Below are positions 52,700-61,910 of a stretch of 64,000 nt of DNA, in pieces. How positions within the stretch are numbered: the stretch's first letter is position 1; every line of letters starts with the position of its first letter. Under the pieces are notes generated by a model. That model worked only from the letters and a program-made list of their open reading frames with translations, searched no databases and had not been told where the DNA came from. Made by a program: the position numbers and the translations under genes. Source of the stretch: Oleiagrimonas sp. C23AA (lineage in GTDB: Bacteria > Pseudomonadota > Gammaproteobacteria > Xanthomonadales > Rhodanobacteraceae); NCBI RefSeq assembly GCF_011759385.1, contig NZ_JAARLY010000002.1, positions 434,001 through 498,000 on the forward strand. The letters are read 5' to 3'.

Positions 52700-54124
52700 A
52701 TGGACAGCACCCGGATCCAGTCGTTTGTCGAAGGTGTGTGGGACGAGGAGATCGTTCCGCAGCTGGTCGAGTACATCAAGATTCCCAACAAGTCGCCCAT
52801 GTTCGACGAAAAGTGGGTCGAGCACGGCTACATGGAAGAAGCCATCGCGCTGATGGAAGGCTGGGCGCGCAAAAAGCTGGACAGGTTGCCCGGTGCCACG
52901 CTCGAGGTGGTGCGCCTGGAAGGCCGCACGCCGCTGATCTTCATCGATGTGCCGGGGCAGGTGGATGACACCGTGGTGCTGTACGGGCACCTGGACAAGC
53001 AGCCGGAAATGACCGGTTGGGACGATGACCTGGGTCCGTGGAAGCCGGTGCTGCGCGGCGACAAGCTGTACGGCCGCGGCGGCGCTGACGATGGCTATGC
53101 CATCTTCGGTTCGCTGACCGCTTTGCTGGCGCTGGCCGAGCAGGGCGTGCCGCATGCGCGCTGCGTGATCATGATCGAGGCCTGCGAGGAATCGGGCAGC
53201 TACGATCTGCCGTTCTATGTCGATCACCTGGCCGACCGCATCGGCAACCCGTCGCTGGTGGTTTGCCTGGACTCGGGCTGCGGCAACTACGAGCAACTGT
53301 GGCTGACCACCAGCCTGCGTGGCATGACCGGCGGCGAGCTCAGCGTCAAGGTGCTGACCGAGGGCGTGCATTCGGGCGATGCCTCGGGCGTGGTGCCGGA
53401 CAGCTTCCGCGTGTTGCGCCAGATCATCTCGCGCCTGGAGGACGAGACCTCCGGTCAGGTGCGCCCGCAGGAACTGTACGTGGACATTCCCGAGGAGCGC
53501 CGCGAGCAGGCGGGCCATTGCGCCGAGGTGCTGGGCGACGCGGTGTTCGACAAGTTCCCGTTCGTCGAGGGCATGAAGCCGGTCAGCCACGATCGTGTCG
53601 AGCTGATCCTCAACCGCACCTGGCGTCCGCAGCTGGCGGTGACCGGTGCCGACGGCCTGCCGTCGCTGGACAGCGCCGGCAACGTGCTGCGTCCGGGCAC
53701 GGCGGTCAAGCTCAGCCTGCGCCTGCCGCCGACGCTGGATGGCGTCAAGGCCGGCGATTTCGTCAAGAACCTGCTGGAGTCCGATCCGCCGTACGGCGCC
53801 AAGGTCGAGTTCGAGCTGGAAAAGAATGGCAGTGGCTGGCATGCCCCGGCACTGTCGCCGTGGCTGGCCGAGGCGGTCTCGGCCGCGTCCGAGCGCTACT
53901 TCGGCAAGCCGGTGGCCTACATGGGCGAAGGTGGCTCGATTCCGTTCATGGGCATGCTCGGCGCCAAGTTCCCCGAGGCGCAGTTCCTCATCACCGGTGT
54001 GCTGGGCCCGCACTCCAATGCGCATGGCCCCAACGAGTTCCTGCACATTCCGATGGGCAAGCGCGTGACCATGGTGGTGGCCGATGTGGTCGCCAGCCAC
54101 GGCAAGCGCATGGCGCAGGGCTGA
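52700..54124 (+). CDS. M20-family metallopeptidase/dipeptidase
   Basis: 474 residues with the M20 layout. Zinc site residues: His in VVLYGHLDKQP, Asp in RGGADDGYAIFG, the Glu pair in IEACEESGS, and Asp of VCLDSGCGN; the final His is in GPHSNAHGPNEFLHI. A dimerisation (lid) domain lies in the middle. Cytosolic dipeptidase of the carnosinase-like branch, about 470 residues as expected. ATG 52700 has GAGGAG upstream; TAGAAT at 52661-52666 may be the -10 box. yggS follows after 6 nt. Confidence 0.88.
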   Translation: MDSTRIQSFVEGVWDEEIVPQLVEYIKIPNKSPMFDEKWVEHGYMEEAIALMEGWARKKLDRLPGATLEVVRLEGRTPLIFIDVPGQVDDTVVLYGHLDKQPEMTGWDDDLGPWKPVLRGDKLYGRGGADDGYAIFGSLTALLALAEQGVPHARCVIMIEACEESGSYDLPFYVDHLADRIGNPSLVVCLDSGCGNYEQLWLTTSLRGMTGGELSVKVLTEGVHSGDASGVVPDSFRVLRQIISRLEDETSGQVRPQELYVDIPEERREQAGHCAEVLGDAVFDKFPFVEGMKPVSHDRVELILNRTWRPQLAVTGADGLPSLDSAGNVLRPGTAVKLSLRLPPTLDGVKAGDFVKNLLESDPPYGAKVEFELEKNGSGWHAPALSPWLAEAVSAASERYFGKPVAYMGEGGSIPFMGMLGAKFPEAQFLITGVLGPHSNAHGPNEFLHIPMGKRVTMVVADVVASHGKRMAQG

Positions 54125-54130
54125 GGCGTC

Positions 54131-54844
54131 ATGAGTGCCGATGCCGGACACGATCTGGCCGCGCGCTGGGCGGCGGTGCGCGAGCGCGTCGCCGCCGTCT
54201 GCCAGCGCGTCGGACGCGCACCGGGCTCGGTGCAGATTCTGCCGGTCAGCAAGACCTTTCCTGCCGATACGGTGCGTCAGGCTGCCAGCCTGGGCCTGAC
54301 GCGCTTTGGCGAGAACAAGGTGCAGGAAATCCGCGAAAAGGCGGCCGCACTGGCCGATCTGTCGCTAGAGTGGGTGGTGATCGGCCACCTGCAGACCAAC
54401 AAGGCCAAGGACGTGGCAAGGCTGGCCGCCGAGGTGCAGTCGCTGGACCGGCTGGATCTGGCCCAGGCCCTGCAGCGGCGGCTGGACCTGGAGGGGCGCC
54501 AGCTGGATGTGCTGGTGCAGGTGAAGACCTCCAGTGAGGACAGCAAGTTCGGACTGGCGCCGCAGGACCTGCCGGCATTTCTGGACACGCTGGCCGCCGA
54601 TTACCCGGCCTTGCGCGTGCGCGGGCTGATGACGCTGGCCGAGCACAGCGACGATGAGGCCGTGGTGCGTGGTTGCTTCGCCCGCCTGCGCCAGCTGCGG
54701 GAAGAGGCGTTGGCGCGCGGTCATGCGCTGGAGCGTCTGTCGATGGGCATGAGCGGTGATTTCGAGTGGGCCATCGCCGAAGGCTCAACCGAAGTGCGCA
54801 TTGGCTCAGCCATCTTTGGCGCACGACAGTATCAGAAGGCCTGA
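54131..54844 (+). CDS. yggS: YggS-family PLP-binding homeostasis protein
   Basis: 237 residues, full length for the YggS/PLPBP fold-type III protein. The PLP lysine lies in ILPVSKTFPADTV; FGENKVQEIREK, WVVIGHLQTNKAKDVARL, KTSSEDSKFGL and LSMGMSGDFEWAIAEGSTEVRIGSAIFG are the family signatures. It buffers free PLP in the cytosol. Six nt after the M20 gene, probably in one transcript. Confidence 0.95.
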   Translation: MSADAGHDLAARWAAVRERVAAVCQRVGRAPGSVQILPVSKTFPADTVRQAASLGLTRFGENKVQEIREKAAALADLSLEWVVIGHLQTNKAKDVARLAAEVQSLDRLDLAQALQRRLDLEGRQLDVLVQVKTSSEDSKFGLAPQDLPAFLDTLAADYPALRVRGLMTLAEHSDDEAVVRGCFARLRQLREEALARGHALERLSMGMSGDFEWAIAEGSTEVRIGSAIFGARQYQKA

Positions 54845-54964
54845 GATTTCGCTGAATTAGCCCGGATTTAACGACTCATCGACACAGCTTTGCTAGGTTC
54901 GCTTCACGCGGTCGTCACGTCCTCGGGCGGGCGGCCCTCTTCCGAACCTGGATGTGGACTGACG

Positions 54965-55534
54965 ATGCGTATCCGCTCCGGCGCGTTCTGCGCCCTTGCT
55001 CTGTTCGTGTGTGCGTTCGCCGCCACCGCGCGTGACCTGCCGGTGGTCCCGGCCAATCACGAGGCGCCGCGCCTGGTGCTGGGTCCGGAAGTGGCCGATC
55101 TGGCCAGTTCGCCGCTGGTGCTGGACGCGCCACCGGTCGGCGCCAGTAATGCTGCGCAGCAGTCGCTGATCCGCATGGCGCTGACGCTGCGCGACATTGC
55201 CTATCGCTATGGCGGCAACCTGCCGTCCACCGGCTTTGATTGCAGCGGCTTCGTGCGCTATGTGTTTGCCCGCGTGATGGGTATCAACCTGCCGCACAGC
55301 TCGCGCAGCCAGTTCCACGAAGGCACCCGCGTCGCACGCAGCCAGCTGCATGCCGGCGATCTGGTATTTTTCCGCACCCGGGGCCGGCACGTCTCGCATG
55401 TGGGCATCTATTTGAGCGACGGTCGTTTCATCCATGCCCCGGCCGCCGGTCAAAGTGTACGGGTGGATACGCTGAGCTCGCGCTACTGGTCGCGCCGTTA
55501 CATGGGCGCCCGGCGTCTGCTGGCGCAAAGCTGA
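54965..55534 (+). CDS. NlpC/P60-family peptidoglycan endopeptidase, exported
   Basis: 189 residues. Signal peptide (GAFCALALFVCAFAATARD), a short linker, then a C40 peptidase domain: catalytic Cys93 in GFDCSGFVRYVF and His145 in SHVGIYLSDGRFIHAP, with GDLVFF between them. It cleaves cell-wall stem peptides in the periplasm. It starts 120 nt after yggS and has a separate leader with no obvious promoter motif. Confidence 0.9.
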   Translation: MRIRSGAFCALALFVCAFAATARDLPVVPANHEAPRLVLGPEVADLASSPLVLDAPPVGASNAAQQSLIRMALTLRDIAYRYGGNLPSTGFDCSGFVRYVFARVMGINLPHSSRSQFHEGTRVARSQLHAGDLVFFRTRGRHVSHVGIYLSDGRFIHAPAAGQSVRVDTLSSRYWSRRYMGARRLLAQS

Positions 55535-55557
55535 GCCCCGCCAGCAATGCGTCGGCT

Positions 55558-56187
55558 TCACAATGTAGGCGGTGCGTCCCTGAGCGTGCGCCGGCGGAAC
55601 CAGCCGGCAATGGAGATGCGTTCGCGTCGGGTCGGCAGCACTTCGTGATCGAACTGCGCTGACAGGAACAGCGCCAGCCGGCCGTGCTGCGGCAACACGT
55701 CATGATGGCCGCCATCGGGCAGGTACAGGCGCAGGGCACCGCCATCGGCCGGCGCCCAGTCCTGGTTGAGGTAGAGCACAGCACTGAGTACACGCGCGTC
55801 GTCGTCCTGGAAGCGGTCGCGATGGCGCGCGTAGAACGTGCCCGGTGGATAAAGCGCGTAGTGAGCCTCAAAGCTTTCCATACCCAGTAGCAGGCGTCGG
55901 TTGAGCGTGATGCGCAGGCTGTGCATGTGTTCGAGGAACTGCGCCTGCAGGGCGCTGTGGCGCGTATCCAGCCAGCGCGTGCGGTCACCGCGCACGCGTC
56001 GGTCGAGCATGTGCGAGCCACCGCGGCCGATACCGGCGCGGGTCAGTTGGTCTTGCTCATCCAGCTGCTGGCATTGCTCGGCCAGGGCCAGCAGCATGTC
56101 GGCAGGAAACAGGCGGTCGCTTACGCACCAGCCGTCGCGCTCCAGCGAATCGCCGAGCGTCTTGAACTCATCGGGGCAGATGGCCAT
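55558..56187 (-). CDS. 2OG-Fe(II) oxygenase, prolyl-4-hydroxylase-like
   Basis: 209 residues. The double-stranded beta-helix has the iron-binding HRD (TFYARHRDRF), the distal His in FDHEVLPT, and the 2-oxoglutarate Arg in RISIAGWFRRR; VLSAVLYLNQDWAPADGGALRLY is a typical SM-20/P4H segment. Substrate unknown. Convergent with the NlpC gene and divergent from the rhomboid gene. Confidence 0.85.
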   Translation of the reverse strand: MAICPDEFKTLGDSLERDGWCVSDRLFPADMLLALAEQCQQLDEQDQLTRAGIGRGGSHMLDRRVRGDRTRWLDTRHSALQAQFLEHMHSLRITLNRRLLLGMESFEAHYALYPPGTFYARHRDRFQDDDARVLSAVLYLNQDWAPADGGALRLYLPDGGHHDVLPQHGRLALFLSAQFDHEVLPTRRERISIAGWFRRRTLRDAPPTL

Positions 56188-56266
56188 CTAAGTCGCTATT
56201 GCCGTGCGAAGTGACGGCGTGCGCGGCGCACGATACCCTTTCCGGGCTTTTTCGCAAGGATTTTTG

Positions 56267-56917
56267 ATGAACTTTGATTTGCCGCCGGTGACTCGTAACC
56301 TGCTGATCGCCAACGTGGCGGTGTATCTGCTGCAGATGCTGCTCGGCGACCAGATGCTGGCCTACTTCGCGCTGTGGCCGCTGGGACCGCATCAGCCGGC
56401 GATGACCTCGCATGGCGTGATCATGGTCGGTTTCCAGGTCTGGCAGCTGGTCACCTACGCGTTCCTGCATGGGGGCTTGATGCATCTGGCCTTCAACATG
56501 CTGGCCTTGTTCATGTTTGGTGGTGCCATCGAGCACACCTTCGGCAAGCGCCAGTTCCTGCTCTATTACTTTGTGTGCCTGCTGGTGGCTGGCATCTGCC
56601 AGCTGATCGTGCTGCACCTGATGGGCGGGCGCTTCGTGCCGACCTTGGGCGCATCGGGCGCCATCTTCGGCCTGCTGCTGGCGTTCGGCATGATGTATCC
56701 GCACGAGCGCATCATGTTGATCATTCCGCCGGTGCCAATGCCGGCCTGGGTGTTTGTCACCGGTTACGGCGCGGTGGAGCTGTTCCTGGGCGTGACTGGA
56801 ACGGAGGCGGGCGTGGCGCATTTTGCGCACTTGGGAGGCATGCTGGGTGGCTTTGTGCTGATCCAGTACTGGCGCGGCAAGCTGCCGATCAAACCCAAGC
56901 GACGCCTGATGCGCTAG
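56267..56917 (+). CDS. Rhomboid-family intramembrane serine protease
   Basis: 216 residues, six transmembrane helices. The catalytic dyad is Ser130 in TLGASGAIFG and His188 in HFAHLGGMLGG; the L1 loop has VWQLVTYAFLHGGLMHLAFNM (the WR-like and HxxxH elements). ATG 56267 with AAGGA about 9 nt upstream matches the family N-terminus. It cleaves membrane-protein helices; substrate unknown. Confidence 0.93.
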   Translation: MNFDLPPVTRNLLIANVAVYLLQMLLGDQMLAYFALWPLGPHQPAMTSHGVIMVGFQVWQLVTYAFLHGGLMHLAFNMLALFMFGGAIEHTFGKRQFLLYYFVCLLVAGICQLIVLHLMGGRFVPTLGASGAIFGLLLAFGMMYPHERIMLIIPPVPMPAWVFVTGYGAVELFLGVTGTEAGVAHFAHLGGMLGGFVLIQYWRGKLPIKPKRRLMR

Positions 56918-57151
56918 GTATTCGCGCGTCGGCCTTGCCAAAAAAGCCGGCGCCGAGGGTATGGTTGTTTACAGCGACGCCGTGTCATGGCTGCAGTGTG
57001 TGGGCAGCATGAGGCGGCAAGAGGCATTGGCATAAAACGGCGGGGCGGCCCGAGGGTGGGGTGGCCGGGCACGCTGGCGGGCTCGCATCTAAGGGCCTTG
57101 TCCGGGTATTGTATTGCCAAATTGAATTGTTAGAATTTCCAGAATTCTGCT

Positions 57152-58066
57152 ATGGCATTGAACGTGGAACTCAAGAATCTCCGCTACCTGGTCGAAGTGG
57201 TGCGCCAGGGTAGTTTCTCGCGTGCGGCCGCGGCGCTGTACGCCACCCAGCCGACCATCAGCAAGGCGATCAGCCAACTGGAGTCGGAATTTGGTGCGCG
57301 CCTGCTCGAGCGCGGCCGACGCGGCGTGCGCCTGACCTCCGAGGGCGAGGTGGTGCATCGGCGCGCGCAGGCCATGCTGGTCGAGCGCGACAGCATGCAG
57401 AGCGATCTGGATGAACTGCGCGGCCTGCGTCGCGGCGAGTTGCGTCTGGGTTTGCCGCCGATGGGTTCCAACGTGTTGTTCGCGCCGCTGTTCGCGCGCT
57501 TCCGCCAAAGCCATCCGCAGATCGACATCAAGCTGCTCGAACGCGGCAGTCGGCGCCTGGAAGAGGCGCTTTTGAGTGGCGAGATCGAGCTGGCCGCCAG
57601 CCTGCTGCCAGTAGCCGAGCATTTCGAGTGGCAGTCGGTGCACGACGAGCCGATGGTGGCGCTGGTGCCGCGCACGCATGCGCTGGCCAAGGCGCAGACC
57701 GTGCGCCTGCAGGATTTGCGCGACGAGCCGCATGTGCTGTTTGAAAGCGGCCTGGCCTTGCAGACCATCATCACCAATGCCTGCATGCAGCGCGGTTTCA
57801 TGCCGCATGAGGCGGCGCGTACCTCGCAGCCGGATTTTGCCATCGCGCTGGTGGCCGCAGGCCTGGGTGTGGCGGTGTTGCCGCAGATGGTGGCCGGTCA
57901 GCACGCGCAGGAAAACGTGGTCGCGGTGCCGCTGGACGAGCCGGATCTGCGTTGGCATCTGGCCTTGCTGTGGCGCCGGGGCGCGGGCCTCTCGCCGGCC
58001 GCCCGCGAGTGGCTGGCGCTGGTGGCCAGTGAACGCGAAGGCGTGTCGCCGGCAGCCGAGGCCTAA
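57152..58066 (+). CDS. LysR-family transcriptional regulator
   Basis: 304 residues. N-terminal winged helix-turn-helix (LKNLRYLVEVVRQGSFSRAAAALYATQPTISKAISQLE) and the periplasmic-binding-protein-like effector domain (about 92-300) ending in GLGVAVLPQMV. The target is unknown: the next gene, rapA, is on the opposite strand, and the 234 nt upstream hold no divergent gene. The leader contains a direct repeat AGAATT-TCC-AGAATT (57132-57146 region) just before the start, a possible binding site. Confidence 0.88.
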   Translation: MALNVELKNLRYLVEVVRQGSFSRAAAALYATQPTISKAISQLESEFGARLLERGRRGVRLTSEGEVVHRRAQAMLVERDSMQSDLDELRGLRRGELRLGLPPMGSNVLFAPLFARFRQSHPQIDIKLLERGSRRLEEALLSGEIELAASLLPVAEHFEWQSVHDEPMVALVPRTHALAKAQTVRLQDLRDEPHVLFESGLALQTIITNACMQRGFMPHEAARTSQPDFAIALVAAGLGVAVLPQMVAGQHAQENVVAVPLDEPDLRWHLALLWRRGAGLSPAAREWLALVASEREGVSPAAEA

Positions 58067-58116
58067 GACGACACGTCACATCGGCCCGGGCGATGCCCGC
58101 GGGCCGACGAAGGTCA

Positions 58117-58153
58117 CAAAAAAAGGTCGGCCCCTCGGGACCGGCCTTTTTTC
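58117..58153. terminator. Bidirectional intrinsic terminator between LysR gene and rapA
   Basis: A-run, GGTCGG ... CCGGCC, T-run: about 10-bp stem including inner CCC/GGG, one mismatch, with seven A and six T at its ends, between convergent genes. Confidence 0.8.
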
Positions 58154-58175
58154 ATGGGCGCGAAGCAGAATTGAC

Positions 58176-61019
58176 TCAGCGCATGGCCAGGAAGTCCGGG
58201 CTGACCACAAAGCGCACCGCGTCCAGGCGCAGGCGCGCCGAGGGCAGGGCCAGCTCCAGCTGCGCCAGTTCATCGCTGACAGCCTTGACGTCGGCCTCGC
58301 TCACGGCCGGATTGACCCGCGCCAACGCCTCCAGGCGTTCGCGCTCGGCACCCAGTTGCGCGCGGGCCTGCTCCAGCGCCGCGTCAGCGTGCTTGGCGGC
58401 CTGGGCGCCGGCGACCGTCTCGGCGCGTTCGAGCATCGGCGGCACCAGCTTGGTCAGGAACTTGCGGTAACGGTTCACTTCGATCTTGCGTTCAGTGGCA
58501 CGGCGCAGGGCCGGCGCCGAAGGCTCGAAGTCCGGACGCGGCAAAAGCCGTGTATCGATGGTCACCAGCAGCGGCTGCGGCGGCAGGAAGCGCGCCGCAT
58601 CCAGGCTGTGATCGGCGATGCACTCGAGCACGAATACCGCCTGCAGCAGTGCGGTGCGCGCGGTCAGGCCGTCATCGACCAGGAACGCGGCGTTACCGGT
58701 TTCCGAGGCCAGCAGCAGATCCAGGCCGCCCAGCACCATCGGGTGATCCAGGCGCAGCAGGGTCAGTTCCTCGCGGGCCAGCGCGGTGGCGCGGCTGAAA
58801 GTGGCCGGCACCGGGCCTTCACGGAAGCCGGGGAAAGCATCGGTGGTCAGGTATTCGGGGTCCAGCGACAGCACGCCGGCGCCGATGTCGTCCACGTGCA
58901 CGCCGAATTCTTCCATCAGGCGCAGCACGAAGCCCTCGCGGCCGCCGTCGGCATCTTCCGCGGCCAGGGCTTCGCCCAGCGCTTCGGCCTGCGGTTCGCG
59001 CTCGGTGGCCAGTTCCAGCAGGCGATCGCGGCCGCTGTTGACCAGCGTCTGCAGTTCCTCGTGGGTGCGCCGAGTCTCCTCGATCAGCGCTTCCAGCGCG
59101 GCGTCGTCGGCCTGGCCCTCGGCCTGGGCTTCGGCGCTTGCCACCAGGCGTTCGCCGAAGCGGCGCAGCAGTTCTCGGCCATCGGCCGGACTGGCATCGA
59201 AGGCGTCCACGCCTTCATCGAACCAGCGTGCCAGCAGCTGTTGCGCGGAGCCTTCCAGCACCGGCACATGGATGTCGATGTCGCTGCGCTGGCCGATGCG
59301 GTCCAGACGGCCAATGCGCTGCTCCAGCAGGTCCGGGTCCAGCGGCAGATCCCACAGCACCAGGTGATGGGCGAACTGGAAGTTGCGCCCTTCCGAACCG
59401 ATCTCCGAGCACAGCAGCAGGCGGGCGCCGTCGGCCTGTGCGAACCAGGCTGCGTTGCGATCGCGTTGCAGCAACGACAGGCCTTCGTGGAAGCGTGCCA
59501 CGCCGACGCCGCTACGGGTGCGCAGGGCGTCTTCAATGGCCTGCACCTTGGCCTGGGTGCGGCAGATCAGCAGGAACTTGTCATCGGGGTTCGTATCGAG
59601 CAGCTCGACCAGCGCCTCGATGCGCGGGTCGTTGTCGTAGATCGGCTCGAAGTCGCCGGGCGGCTGCTGGATGTCGGTCCGGAACTCTTCCAGCAGTGCG
59701 GCGTGGGCATCCGGATCGGCCAGATCGCCGGGCAGCTCGATGATGTCCGGCACACGGGCCGGGAAGCCGCCGACATGGGCGCGGCGGTTGCGGAACATGG
59801 CGCGGCCGGTGCCGTGGCGGTCGATCAGCGCGCCGAGCAGGGCGTCGGCGCTGCCATCGTGGTCCGGATAGCCGGCCAGCGCCGCCATGGCGGTGGCATC
59901 GTCGCCCAGGCGCTCGGCCAGGTCCGCGCCTTGCGCCTGGCTCAGCGTGTCGCCGGCGCGAATGGTATCGGCGATGTCCGACAGCGCGGCAAAATCGTCC
60001 GACTCGGTCAGATAGTGTTCCAGGTCGCTGTAGCGCGCCGGATCGAGCAGGCGCAGGCGCGCGAAATGGCCGGTGCGGCCGAGCTGCTCGGGCGTGGCGG
60101 TCAGCAGGATCACGCCGGGCGTGGCCTGGGCCAGGGCTTCGACCAGTTCGTAGCGCGGGCTGACCGCGTCCGGACGCCACTCCAGGTGATGGGCCTCATC
60201 GACGATCAGCAGTTCCCAGCCGGCGGCCAGCAGCTGTTCGCGACGCTTGCCGTCCTCGTCGCCGAACAGGCTGAAGCCGGCGATCACCAGTTGCTCGTCC
60301 TCGAACGGGTTGCGGCCGTCGCCCTCGGACTCGATGGTCTGGCAGCGCTCTTCGTCGAAGATGGCGAAGGCCAGGTTGAAGCGGCGCAGCAGCTCCACGA
60401 ACCACTGGTTGACAAGCGCGTCGGGCAGCAGCACCAGCACGCGCTGGGCGCGCCCCGAGGCAATCTGGCGCGCGGCGATCATGCCGGCCTCGATGGTCTT
60501 GCCCAGGCCCACCTCGTCGGCCAGCAGCACGCGCGGCGGGCGGCGCGAGGCGGCCACGCCGGCCACGCGAAGCTGATGCGGCACCAGGTCGATACGCGAG
60601 GAGGCCAGGCCCCAGGCCGGCGAGCGACGCGCGTTGGCGCGGCGTTGCATGGCCTCGTAGCGCAGATCGAACTTGTCCACGGCGTCGACGCGGCCACCCA
60701 TCAGGCGGTCGTCCGCCTGCGACACGCTCTGTTCGTCGTCGAGCTGGCCTTCATGCAGCTCGCGGCCCTCGCCGCGATAGGTGATCAGGCCGTCGTGGAT
60801 TTCCACGCGCTCGATCAGGAAGGCCACGCCCTTGCCGGCGATGCGCTGACCGACGCGAAATTCCGCGCGGGTCAGCGGCGCCGTGTCCTGCGCGTATTGG
60901 CGCAGCACACCGGACTTGGCGAACAGCACCTGCACGCTGCGTCCATCGACGCGCAGCACGGTGCCAAGACCGAGCTCGGGCTCGGCAGCGGAGATCCAAC
61001 GTTGACCAGGTACAAACAT
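58176..61019 (-). CDS. rapA: RapA, RNA polymerase-associated Swi2/Snf2 ATPase
   Basis: 947 residues from ATG 61019 (MFVPGQRW, as in E. coli RapA). N-terminal tudor-like domains, then the SNF2 helicase: ADEVGLGKTIEAG with Lys174, the DEAHH Walker B, LTATPEQLG, and the C-terminal helicase half with SEIGSEGRNFQF and RIGRLDRIGQR. It releases RNA polymerase stalled after termination. Length fits the family (about 960). Neighbours do not add functional information. Confidence 0.95.
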   Translation of the reverse strand: MFVPGQRWISAAEPELGLGTVLRVDGRSVQVLFAKSGVLRQYAQDTAPLTRAEFRVGQRIAGKGVAFLIERVEIHDGLITYRGEGRELHEGQLDDEQSVSQADDRLMGGRVDAVDKFDLRYEAMQRRANARRSPAWGLASSRIDLVPHQLRVAGVAASRRPPRVLLADEVGLGKTIEAGMIAARQIASGRAQRVLVLLPDALVNQWFVELLRRFNLAFAIFDEERCQTIESEGDGRNPFEDEQLVIAGFSLFGDEDGKRREQLLAAGWELLIVDEAHHLEWRPDAVSPRYELVEALAQATPGVILLTATPEQLGRTGHFARLRLLDPARYSDLEHYLTESDDFAALSDIADTIRAGDTLSQAQGADLAERLGDDATAMAALAGYPDHDGSADALLGALIDRHGTGRAMFRNRRAHVGGFPARVPDIIELPGDLADPDAHAALLEEFRTDIQQPPGDFEPIYDNDPRIEALVELLDTNPDDKFLLICRTQAKVQAIEDALRTRSGVGVARFHEGLSLLQRDRNAAWFAQADGARLLLCSEIGSEGRNFQFAHHLVLWDLPLDPDLLEQRIGRLDRIGQRSDIDIHVPVLEGSAQQLLARWFDEGVDAFDASPADGRELLRRFGERLVASAEAQAEGQADDAALEALIEETRRTHEELQTLVNSGRDRLLELATEREPQAEALGEALAAEDADGGREGFVLRLMEEFGVHVDDIGAGVLSLDPEYLTTDAFPGFREGPVPATFSRATALAREELTLLRLDHPMVLGGLDLLLASETGNAAFLVDDGLTARTALLQAVFVLECIADHSLDAARFLPPQPLLVTIDTRLLPRPDFEPSAPALRRATERKIEVNRYRKFLTKLVPPMLERAETVAGAQAAKHADAALEQARAQLGAERERLEALARVNPAVSEADVKAVSDELAQLELALPSARLRLDAVRFVVSPDFLAMR

Positions 61020-61142
61020 CGCGCACACGAGTAAAGCAGGGCCGCGAATTATCCTTGTCTGGCCGCCTTGTGCAAAGCGATAGCGATGAAATGGTTCACC
61101 GACGTGGTTTTTGCGCGAAGTGCCGGTGCCGCTTTGCAGGGC

Positions 61143-61844
61143 TCAGGTTTCCGCCCACTGGCGCAGAAGATTGTGATACACGCCAGTCAGTTGCAGCACA
61201 GCCTGGGCGTCGGCGCCGGTCTGTGTCAGGCGCGTGATCGAGGTGTCCATCTCAAAAAGCATGCGACGGCGCGCGTCGTCGCGAATCATGCTTTGTACCC
61301 AGAAAAATGCCGCCAGTCGGGCGCCCCGCGTCACCGGCTTGACCATGTGCAGGCTGGAGGACGGGTACAGAATCAGGTCGCCGGCGGGGAGTTTGACCTC
61401 GTGCTCGCCGTAGGTGTCGGCGATCAGCAGTTCGCCGCCGTCGTAGTCGTCCGGCTCGTTGAGAAACAATGTGCAGGAAAGGTCCGAACGCAATTGCGCG
61501 CCCTGTTCAAGTGCGCTGCCAGCGCCGGGCAGGCGCATCACCGAGCCGTCGATGTGCATGCCGTAAGTGCCGCCCCCGGCGTAACGGTTGAAGCGGGGCG
61601 GCAGCACGCGCAGCGGCAGTGCCGCGGCGAAAAACAAGGCGTGGCGTTCAAGCGCCTCGCGCACCTGCCGGCCCAACTGATCGCGCAGCGGTGCCTGCTC
61701 GGCCAGCTGCTGGTTGTGTTTGACCTTGGCACCCTGCGCGCCGACGGTTTCGCGACCGTCCACCCAGTCCTTGCTGGATTCCAGGGCGGTGCGCATGGCG
61801 CGCACCTGTTCGGGCGAAAGTACACCGGGCACGTGCAAAAGCAT
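61143..61844 (-). CDS. ybiX: Fe(II)-dependent PKHD-type hydroxylase (YbiX/PiuC family)
   Basis: 233 residues, DSBH fold. Iron ligands are His and Asp of YGMHIDG and the distal His of [20 protein letters not shown], where the Arg binds 2-oxoglutarate. [16 protein letters not shown] is the family signature. PiuC/YbiX genes sit beside TonB-dependent siderophore receptors (PiuA, Fiu) in other proteobacteria and are Fur-regulated; the same pairing occurs here, 66 nt after the receptor. Confidence 0.9.
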   Translation of the reverse strand: MLLHVPGVLSPEQVRAMRTALESSKDWVDGRETVGAQGAKVKHNQQLAEQAPLRDQLGRQVREALERHALFFAAALPLRVLPPRFNRYAGGGTYGMHIDGSVMRLPGAGSALEQGAQLRSDLSCTLFLNEPDDYDGGELLIADTYGEHEVKLPAGDLILYPSSSLHMVKPVTRGARLAAFFWVQSMIRDDARRRMLFEMDTSITRLTQTGADAQAVLQLTGVYHNLLRQWAET

Positions 61845-61910
61845 GGCGGATCCTTTGGGGCGGGCATGGGCCGGCGCAGGTTGCTACAGACAACCCGCGC
61901 CGGCCGGCGC

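Noticed and set aside
57678-61034. 1118-codon plus-strand open frame covering the end of the LysR gene and all of rapA
   Set aside because: Low-complexity shadow of rapA with no domain; rapA motifs on the minus strand are intact and the LysR gene overlaps it in another frame.
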